Positions 1 through 10,100 of a stretch of DNA of 64,000 nucleotides are shown here, piece after piece; position 1 is the stretch's first letter, and every line of letters begins with the position of its first letter. A program made the position numbers and the translations under genes. The stretch is from Sarcophilus harrisii (taxonomy: Eukaryota; Chordata; Mammalia; Dasyuromorphia; Dasyuridae). The notes below the pieces were generated by a model. That model worked only from the letters and a program-made list of their open reading frames with translations, was not told the DNA's origin and searched no databases. The stretch covers positions 673,229,087-673,293,086 of the forward strand of contig NC_045426.1 of NCBI RefSeq assembly GCF_902635505.1. Direction: 5' to 3'.

Positions 1-529
1 TCATGTTTTTAATGCTTCCTTGAGCTTGATGTCCTGTGACCTTCTCTATCAGCCTATGAACTCCCCAGGAATGTCCCATTTCCCTTCTCCATCCCCTGTT
101 GACACAACCTAAGACGCTGCAAGAGTGTCTCACAAGACAGCTTCTAGTTCAGCTCCTCTTACAGTCAGCCAGCCATCCTCACTCCTACTAGAATCACTGA
201 CCATGAGCTCTGTCATTGCTCAGAGTTTCTTGAGCTCAATCTCCTTCCAGGTCAGAAAAAATACCTTCCACAGATTCCTTGACAGTAACTGACTCAACCT
301 CTCTGGGGATACCTCCAGTGGCAGTCAATTCTTAGTAATTCCTTCCTTATTTGGTGCCACAATAATGCCTCTCTGTTTTTCCCCAGTGTGTCCATTTCAT
401 CTCTCTGAAGAAGTCACCCAAGTCTCATCCTCTTTTCCATTGCTCCAAGGCAGTTTGTGTCCTCCCTGAGTCTTTTCTCCTTATTCCAATTTCCTTCAAC
501 ATAGCCCCACAGGACTGCCCCCACCCCCA
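1..529. other. No gene recognised
   Basis: Pyrimidine-rich sequence beyond the SAXO5 3' end. I see no exon, RNA gene or repeat I can name. Confidence 0.4.
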
Positions 530-640
530 TTCTAGTCACCCTTTTTCAGATCCACTCCAGTTTATCAATATCCTTCCTAAAAGATGGCCACACAGGTACC
601 TGGCCTTGGGCCTCCTGTTCACTGAGATTGGCAGCAATGC
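530..640 (+). repeat. CR1/L3 LINE fragment
   Basis: The wording 'tatcaatatccttcctaaa' followed by a 'ggccac' stretch matches the standard CR1/L3 3'-region text found throughout amniotes. It is short and diverged. Confidence 0.4.
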
Positions 641-811
641 TGTAGCAATTACTGGGTGTAAAGAGATAGGCAGAAGGGAGCTGATGCTCCTATTTAAACC
701 AGAATTCTCAGGAACTGAGCATGGCAGCTTTCAGGAGGGAGTTCCCAAGGTTGCCCCCTCCTCTATCATTAACTATATACTCAGGTTACAACTCTTCAAA
801 TTAGAGAAAAC

Positions 812-817
812 TTTATT
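812..817 (-). terminator. Candidate SAXO5 poly(A) signal
   Basis: A minus-strand AATAAA lies 150 nt past the stop codon, in a GAAAATAAAG context. It would give a 3' UTR of about 170-190 nt. No better hexamer lies closer to the stop. Confidence 0.5.
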
Positions 818-966
818 TTCCTTTTGCTCTAAGAGGGAGGCCACAGTCTGTGACTGGGCGAGGCAAGATTTGTGACAAGGAAGGGACAGTTGTCTGTAAT
901 GGACTAATGGTAGGTAGAATCTGTGATAGTCAGGGAGCTTGCCCACAGAGGCAGGACTGGCACTCC

Positions 967-1145
967 TCATCCGGGGATCACACTGCTTCTGCCTGACCAG
1001 CGCTTCTGGAGCAAGCCCAGTTTCACATTGCTCTCCTGGCAGTTGACCCCTGGCCTGACACACGGGCCAATGTATTTGAAAGGGTAGCTGTCTTTGTATT
1101 CGGTGGAAAAGTCCCGGTCCTGCGTAGGAGGCAGGATGTGGGCAT
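967..1145 (-). CDS. SAXO5: SAXO5 last coding exon and stop
   Basis: It encodes residues 378-436, ending ...SSVIPG and TGA. The central DFSTEYKDSYPF is typical of the repeat tails. There are two acceptor AGs 7 nt apart: one at 1153-1154, better placed after the pyrimidine run, and one at 1146-1147. Only the second keeps the reading frame with exon 6, so I chose 1145 as the first exon base. Confidence 0.72.
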
Positions 1146-4100
1146 CTCCAGTCTAAGGAAACACAGAAAGATCCCCCTGTGATATCAAGGATTCCCCATC
1201 ACCTCTTCAGGCAGTCCTTCTAACTAGACACAACCAAGGCAGTCATCAGTTTCATCTGTGGCCACTGTGAAGTCTGTCCAGGGCAGTATTGGGAATTGGG
1301 GCCAAAGAGGTCCTAGGGACCAAACTTGTGAATTGAGAAAGGGGGGGAAGCAGATGGTGGTGATCTAAGGTTCCCCCCCCAGCCCACCTCTCACACTTGG
1401 TAATAGATGGGAGTAAATTGTCCTAAGTAGGGATTAAGGAGACAATCTGCCTTTCCTTCCTCTCCCCAAGGCCCTGGGCCTGTTACCTTTTGCTTTATAT
1501 CTTTAGACACTAGATTCTTCTTGAGAGAATGGAGCCCAAATGCTCCCGAGGATGTCAGGAACTCCATCTCTGTGGGGAAGAATTAATGGTGAAAGTGGGG
1601 CTTGAAATCCAGGAGATAGGGGACAGACCAGAGATCAGGGGCAAGGAGACCCAGAGGCCTGAAGGGGCTGACAAGAGACTAGTCAGCCTATATTATAACT
1701 TCAAGCTTCTAGGTTCAATTTATCCCTAAAAACCCAGCCTCTGAGTAGTCCAGCAGGAGGCCCTAGCCTGAGCAGAAACACCAAGCCCCTCAACCAAAGC
1801 TGGCCCTTTGCCATAGCTGGCTCACCGTTGGTACCCATCTTGATGTGACTTTTCAAGAAGCTGTGACTTCTGGTTGACTTTGACGAAGGTTTTTTTGGGT
1901 ATAAGTAAGTCTTCTGGTGTGTAGTGACCATGTACTGAAGATGGGGAATTTTATCCCCAAAAATCACATGACTTTTCCCTCCTTTCACTCGCTCTATGGG
2001 ATATTTAGGCTTCACCTAGGAGGGAGCACAATGGAAAATGAGCCGCAGGTGCTGAGAAGATTCAGGACTGGCCTCTTTAGAAGGCAGGGCACATTTGGGG
2101 CAGCTGCAAGAAGGAAAAAAGTCAGTCAGCCAAAGGAAGGCTTGGAATGCCAGGCTAATCATTTTAGGAACTAAATAACTGGCTAAGAAAATGATATCTG
2201 AAGGGCTCTGGAATCCGTGGAACCTGAGTTCAAATCTTGCTTCAGACACTTACTAGCTGTGTCTGGGAAAGTCACTTAACTCTAATTGCCAAGAAAGAAA
2301 GAAAATGGTATTTGGGAAAAAAATCTATTTTTTTTTTTAAAGCAATGTGGTAAACAAGAAAGAGTGTGACTTCTACAATCAGAGGACATAGATTTAAATG
2401 TATCCTCTGTGGGCTCACTAACTGGGTGTGCACTCACTAACTGGCTGTAGCAGCCCGCTGGCAAACATTAAACAACAGAATCTATGGGGGAGAAAGGGAA
2501 GAATGGGCTTCTAACACACTTGTAAATTTAATCTGTGATATTACCATTTTCTCCAATGCTTTCTTAAATCTAGTACCTGAACAAAATAACAAATCAAGCT
2601 CTGATTTGTAGCATTTCCTATTTAATTTCCTTTATTATAAAGGATGGCTCATTCTCCAATTACTAAATGTTCAAGGGATATGAACAGACAATTCTTAATG
2701 AAGAAATTAAAACCATTTCTAGTCATATGAAAAAATTCTCCAAATCACTATTGAGCAGAGAAATGCAAAATAAGACAACTCTGAGGTACCACTACACACT
2801 CAGATTTGCTAGGATGTCAGGAAAAGATAATGACAAATGTTGGAGGAGATGTGGGAAAATTGGTGTATTGATACATTGTTGCTAGAGTTGTGAACTAATC
2901 CAGCCATTCTGGAGAGCAATTTGGAACTGTGTCCAAAAGGTTATAACACTGTGTATACCCTCCATCCAACAATGTTTCTCTAGGCCTGTATCCCAAAGAG
3001 ATCTTAAAACAAGGAAAAGTACCCACATGTACAAAAATACAGTGGCAAGGAATTGGAAACTGAGTGAATGTAATCAGTTGGAGAATGGCTGAATAAGTTA
3101 TGGTATATGAATGTTATGGAATATTATTGTTCTGTAAGAAACAGTCAATAGGATGATTTCAAAATCTGGAGAGATTTATAGGAACTGATGTGGAGTGAAA
3201 TGAGTAGAGTTAAGAGAACAATATTCACAGCAATAACGAGATTATGCCACGATCAATTGTGATGGACTTAATTCTTTTCAATAATGAGATGATTCAGGCC
3301 AATTCCAATAGACTTGAGATGGAGAAAGCCATCCACATATAAAAGAGAGGATTGTAGTGGATCACTACATAGTTTTTTCACCTTTTTTGTTGCTGTTTGC
3401 TTACTTTTTTTTCTTTCTCATTTTTCCCTTTTTGATCTGATTTTTCTTGTGCAGCATGATAAGTGTGGAAATTATGTATAAAAGAATTGCACATGTTTAA
3501 CTGATACTGGATTATTTGCTGTTTAGGGGAGGAGATGAGGGAAGGGAGGGAGAAAAATTTAGAACACAAGGTTTTGCAAGGGTGAATGTTGAAACTATTT
3601 TTGGATATATTTTGAAAATAAGTTATTATAAAAAAATTAAAAGATAGCTCTCTGGTTGTGGGAGGAGAGAGAGAAGAGGGATACAAAGAGAAATCTAAGT
3701 AACATGGAAATGGGAGATAGCAGTAAGAATCTGTGTTTTAAAAAAGGCTGAAATTAAAAACTACCTATGTACATGTATACTTCAAAATGTAGTAGTGAAA
3801 GAAAAAGAAGGAGGGATGGAGGAAGGGAGAGAAGGAAGGAAGGAAGGGAGGGAGGGAGGAAGGGAGGGAAGGAAGAATCAGAATTTCATAAGAAAAGTGT
3901 GGTCAATATCTAGGAAGGCTCCCAGTAGTAAAATTACCAACAGCCTCCAAAACACATATAATGCAAAGAATGCTAACCTCAAAAAATTGACTTAACTCCC
4001 CCTGGCCTTCAGCCCTCAAGGGAGGGGGTCAAGGAGAAAATCTCTAAGGTTCTCATTAAAATTCTGCCTTAGGATTTGTTTACTAGCTTTGTGATCCTGG

Positions 4101-7100
4101 GTAATTCACTTCACCTCGGTTTGCCTCAGTTTTTGCAACTATAAAATGGGAATTATACTAGCATCTACCTTTCAGGATTGTTGAAAGGATTAAAGGAGGT
4201 AACATTTGTAAAGCATTATATAAATTCTAGCTATTATTGTGATCTTGTGTGTTCTCTATTTCCACCCATCCCCTTAGTGGTAGTGATCTACCACTAAGAA
4301 CTCTGAGAACCAGAAGTCAGCTAGATGCCCCAAGGATGGCCCCTTCCTGCTCCTTCTCAGGCACAGAAACTGGAAAAGGAAAGATTTTCCTCTTCCCCCA
4401 AAGCCCTGGACAGGACCTTTCCCCAGATGCCAAGGTCAGAAATTACAACAGAGTGGTTAGAGAGATGAGGAGGGAGGCGAGCAGATTTACAAACTCTTCT
4501 GGTTCTCCTATCTCTCTGACCTTCTCTGTCTCCTTTGCTGGATCCTCCTCCATATCATGCCCTCTTAATGGTGGTATCCTTCAGGGCTCTCTCCTAGGCC
4601 CTCTCCTCTTCCCTCTATATTTCACTTGGTGATGTGATCAGCCCCCATGGATTTACTGACCATCTCTAACCTGATGATTCTCAAATCCAGCCTCAACCTC
4701 TCCTCTGACCTCCAGTCTCACATCTCTAACTTCCTTTCAGACATCTCAAACTGAATGTCCAGTTTCCAGACCAGAACTCATTTTCTTTCTGCATTCTCAC
4801 CCCCTCCTACCTTCACTAATAGTGTCAAGGGTACGAGAATTCTCCCAACCTTGGAGTCCTCCTGGGACACACTCTCTGATCTGGTGGCATTGGCCTTCTG
4901 GCTCTTCCATAAAAAAGATTTTTTCTCAGCTCTGGGCATTTTCTCTGGCTCTCCCCATGCCTGAAATGCTCCTCTGCTCTGACTACTGGCCTTTCTGGCT
5001 TCCTTTAAGTCCCAACTAGAATCAAACCTTCTATGGGAAGCTTTCCCCAAACCCTCTTAATTCTAGCACCTTCCCCCAATTAATTACTTCCTATTTATCT
5101 TGCATAGTTGTTTGCATGTGGCTTCCCCATTAGACTGTAAGCTCATTGTGGGCAGGGACTGTGGTTTTGCTGCTTTTTGTATCTCCAGTATTTAGGATAG
5201 TGCCCTGCATTTAGTAGGTACTTAATAAATGTTTACTGATTGGTTGATCGTAGATAGAGAGAATCCTGGATTGGAAATGGGTAGACCAGTGTTGTTCTTC
5301 CATCTTTGCCACTCACTCATCGTGTGACTTTGCACAATTCTCTTCCCTGTTTGGGCCTCCATTTCCCTATATATAACAAGAGAGGAAAGTGATCTGCCCT
5401 GCATCCTCTCCTTCCATCCCCATGTAAGCAACTGTACATTGAGAAGGTGATTAGAGAGGTACTTTAAAAAGTAACATTTGTCCCCCCAAAATGCTTCAGA
5501 AGAATGGCATCCCCAGTGTGTGTGTGGGGAACTGACCCAAGTAAAGGCATGATGGTGGTTGGTGAAGTTGCTTATTTCCCGGCATCTTTCAGGATCTCTG
5601 TCTCCCATCATCATTATTGAATCTTTTTTAGCTCGGTACTTGAAGGTGGGCTCTGGATAGAGGAAACATATGTGGGTCCAGCCATCCCATCCATCGTCAT
5701 CTTCCCACCAGCCTCCTCCAGCCAATAAGGACTATATTCCTCCTCCCTTTCCTATCCCAGCCTGTTGAAATCCTATCCATCCTGTCCCTAGTCCTGACTC
5801 TCTGTCCTTCCTTGCCCTAGAGCTACCCCAGATGCTGCCCCTGCCTACCATTGGTCTCCACAGAAGCCATGATCTTGTAACCTGGGAGATAAGCACGGGT
5901 TTGGCCATCACCAGACTGGATGTTCACCTGTAAAATATTGGCTGCAGCCTCTTTCTTGTTATATCTGCCATGGAGAAATAGAGGAAGAAAGAAAGGCAAA
6001 TCCCCCTACACCAGGCATATATTTGAAGTATTTGAGTCCCCTCTGGAGTTCTAGATCCCACCAGGTATCTACTGGCCCAAGTCACTTCCCAAATTAGCTC
6101 TACACCCTCAACTGTCTCCAGCCATCCTATGGAGAAATGGATAGCACTAAAATCAGGAAGACTGAAGGAGGGGACAGTGGTGAGGAGTGGGAGTGGGCTT
6201 AGATCCCACCTCAGACATTCCCTCTCTCTCCCTCTCTTCTGTCTCTCTCTCTCTCCCTCCTTCCCTCTTTCCCTATTTTTCTCAAATGTCTCCAATTTTT
6301 AAAAAATCCTTCACTGGACCTTCCCTTTCCTTCATGTTGTTATCTTCTATCTTCCATTTCTTAGTCAAACGTCTTGAAAAACTTGTCAATACCCACAGAC
6401 TCCACTTCCTCTTCTCTTATTCCTTTTAAAAATTAGTATATTTTTATCCATACAATTAATTTTTTCCCTTTTTTCTTTTAGATTATAGATACTTTGCAGG
6501 CATTTATTATCTCTTCCTCCCATGGCACCCCACCACAATTGAACAATAAAAAGAAAGTCTTCATAACAAATATGTGTAGTCCAAATATATGTCTCATTCT
6601 ACATTTTAAGTCAATTTATCTCTAGCAGAAGGTGAGTGCCACCTTGTTCACTCCCAATCCTTTCCCTTTGCAATCTGGATTCTAACTCCATCATTCAACT
6701 GAAATTGGTCTCTCCATAGTTACCAGTGATTTCTAAATTGTCAGTTCTGCTGGTCTTTTCTCATTACTCATGCTTCTCTACCTTTCTTTTATCTTTGGCA
6801 CTGTCTGGTCACTTCTTCCCCTAGAGATTCTTTCCTCTCCTACACAGACTTTTGTGATGATCTCTCCCAGTTTCCGTTCTGTATGACTTCTCATTCTCTT
6901 TTCCCATCAATCATAAGATATCCCCTAACTATGGATTTCTCCAGGGCTCTTCCTTAAGCCTCTTCTCTGCTTCTCTACACTCTTTCTCTAGGTAAACTCA
7001 CCATCTCCCATATATTTGACTATTATCTTTCTAGAAATGGCTTCCAGATCTATATATCCTGCCTCAGTTTCTCCCTTGAGCTTTTATCATTCATCACCAA

Positions 7101-10100
7101 ATGGCTACTGGACATCCTAGACTCAATACATGCAGAACTGGATTTATCATCTTTTTCTACAGACACTCCTCTTTTCCAGGCTTCTCTATTTCTGCTGAAG
7201 GCACCATCATCCTTCCAGTTTCCCGAGTTAATAATTTTGACATTATTCTAAATTCCTTCTTCTTTCTCACTTAACATATTGAAGCAATTGCCAAACCCTG
7301 CTCTTTTTACCTATATAGCCATCTCTCCTCTCTGACCCCTTGTCCTTACTCACCCAGCTAGCACCCTAGTTAAGGCCCTTAACCCTTTTCACCCAGATTT
7401 TTCGCAACATCATCCTATCTGATCTCTCACTTGCAGGTGCATCTATACACTAAAGCCAAAGTGATCTTCCCTAAAGAGAAATTTGACCATGTCTGTCCCC
7501 TACTCAATTTTGGTGACTACTAGTCAAATAAACACTCCTCTATTTGGTTTTTAAAGCCTTTCACAGCCCCAGCTCCATCTATCTTCCCAACTTCATTGAC
7601 CATTACTCCTTTTCTGACCATGTTCTTCATAAACCCTAAATCTACCTGTCTATACCTCTCATGGCTATCCTTCCTGTCTGGAACCATTCCTTACCTGTGA
7701 CTCACAGACTTCTTTTTTTCTTTCAGATGCTGCTGAGCCACTATATTCTGCATGAAACCTTTCCCAATCCCAATGACTAGAGTCCTCCCTCCCTTCCAAC
7801 TTCCCCCACATTTATTTTTTGTGACACTCTTTTTACTTTTTCTACATATACTTATATATCTACTTCTTGCCTTCCCCCATTAAAATGTAAACTCCTAAAA
7901 AGCACAGATTTTCATTCATTATATTTCCATATCAGCTCCTAGCACAAGCCTGCCACATAATGGGCACATTATACATTTCTTGTTTAACTGAGTGATAAAC
8001 ATTTCCCAAGAGATCCGGGGAGGAATAACCCTGTGTGGTATGAGGGATGAAGAACAAGAAGAGGAAATAAGTAGGAGAAAAAGAAAGAGGAGAGAAGATA
8101 AAGGAAAAAAAATAATAAGGAGGGAAAAGAAGGAAGGGGGAGAAGAAAGAAAAGAAAGGGTAGAAGAAGAAGAAAAGGAGATACATGGAATGAGGAAAAA
8201 AGGAGAGAAAAAGAAAGAGGAGAACAAATGAGTTGAAAGAAAGGGAGGAAAGTACAAGAGAGGAGTGGGAAGGAGAGAAAGAAGAAAGAAGAAAGAGGGG
8301 AAAGGGAAGGAGCAGAGGAATGGAAAGGGAAGAGGAAAGGAAGAGAAGAGGGAGAAGAGACAAGAAAATATTGGGGAAGAAGAATAAGTAGGAGAAGAGG
8401 GAAGGGAAAAAGAAAAGGAAGAAAAAGAAGAACAATTCAGAAAGGGATAAGAGAAAGGAAGAATGATGCTTGGGAGAAAGGGAGGAAAACTAGCAAATAA
8501 AAGTGGATTTGAGGTCCCTGCCAAATATTTGTATGTTTAAGGAAGAGACGGTCATATCTCTCCAGCTCTGGGGTCCCTTCTAGCACAAGTTTATAATGGT
8601 GGAATTAGGCACTGGCTTGGGGCACAAAGGGCCAGCAGCCTCCTAAGAGCATACTTGAGGAACAGCTTCACTGGTATCAGCAAGGGGTGCCAGGGACTCT
8701 TCCCTGACTAAGCCAAGTCATGGATTTTCTCAGGACTGATGTAGGGCCATACTCCCAGAAAATGGGGCCCCATAACAGAAGTCTGAGACTAGATTGCCAA
8801 ATTACCTGGTAGGTTTCATCCCTGAATTTGGGGCCACTTCCCAACAGGATCTTGGCCATACCTGTGCTGGGGCAGGTCCTGAAGAGGATAAGACTTCTTC
8901 TGCTCTGACTGGATTCCCTGGAAGTCAATTCTGCGGTCTCCTAACTGCAGGATGGACTTCAGCTGCAGACAGAAGGGCACAGTCAGTGGGAGTGATGAGG
9001 CCGGAGAGAACATACTATTTACTTCTCATCACTGTCCTTGGTGAGACCAAGGTTTACCTTCTCACAGATGTGGGCCGGGGAAGAAGGTCTCCCTTGGAAT
9101 TCCTTTTGATAGGAGCTTTCTGGATGAGGTTCCGTTCCCCACTTCAGAGGGGAGGGTCCTCCTAGCAACAGTACAGGGGAAAGGAGATGGGGAAGAAGAG
9201 AGGCAGAGGAAGGAGGGATCAGAGAATCAGGAAAAAGGTGAGGTCAGAGTGAGAGATGGAGAGCCCAAATCAGAAAGAGAGAAGCATCAAAGCAAGTAGG
9301 CAGGGCAGAGAGAATAGAAAGCAAGAGAAAAGAAGCAAAGAAAAAGGAAAAAAATAGAAATCAAGGGAGACACAAAGACAGAGACAGAGCAGAAGAAAGA
9401 CAGATAGGAAGAAAAAACCAGTCAAAAAGAAGAAGAGATAAATGCAGGAGGGAGAGAGGTAGTTAGAGAAGTATAAGAAAGTTAGAGAAGTATAAGAAAA
9501 AGGGTACAAAGAAGGAAGGAGAGAGAAAGAATGACCGAGACCCAGAAATAGAAACAGAAGGTCCAGGATAAAGAGAAAAGAGGAAGAAGGAGAGAATATA
9601 GCCAGGGACAAAGACATACAGAGACATCGTCTGTCTTCTTCCATGATCACAGCAAAACTGAGAGCAAAGGAGGATGGGGATTATTAGCTTCATTTTTGCA
9701 GAAGGGACATTGCAGCCTTGAGAAGGATGAGGACTCATCCAAATTCACTGAGCAAGATAGTGACAGAGTGGAACAAAATTCTTCTGACTCCCAGACCCAG
9801 CCTCTTTCCGCTAAAGGAGGGGAGGTCAGGACAGGTAGGGGGCAGAACTAAAGTGAATCTGCCCAGCTTAGGTTCTGGTGAAGGCTGAACCCTCATCTCC
9901 TGAACTGATAACTGACAAAGGGGCTTAGGAAGTCAAATGTGGTGGGATCTCCAGGGAGAGGAAAGTCCTTCAGCCTTACCACCTATTGCCTCCTCCTGAT
10001 CTTCCTGGGAGCTAGGGACAGGAGGCCAAGTGGAACAAGGCGGGTAGGAAGGTGAGAAACTGAGACTATGGGCCCAGTAAGGGCAAAGTGGTAACAAAAA

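Noticed and set aside
1529-1729. 66-codon frame in SAXO5 intron 6, tested as an extra exon
   Set aside because: It is on the opposite strand to the gene, and the exon 6 to exon 7 junction is already in phase without it.
4249-4632. 127-codon frame ending GSLLGPLLFPLYFTW
   Set aside because: The RT-like end belongs to a dead L2 fragment, not a host gene.
7919-8524. 201-codon Ser/Phe/Leu/Pro frame
   Set aside because: It translates the polypurine tract from the other strand. Low complexity, not a gene.
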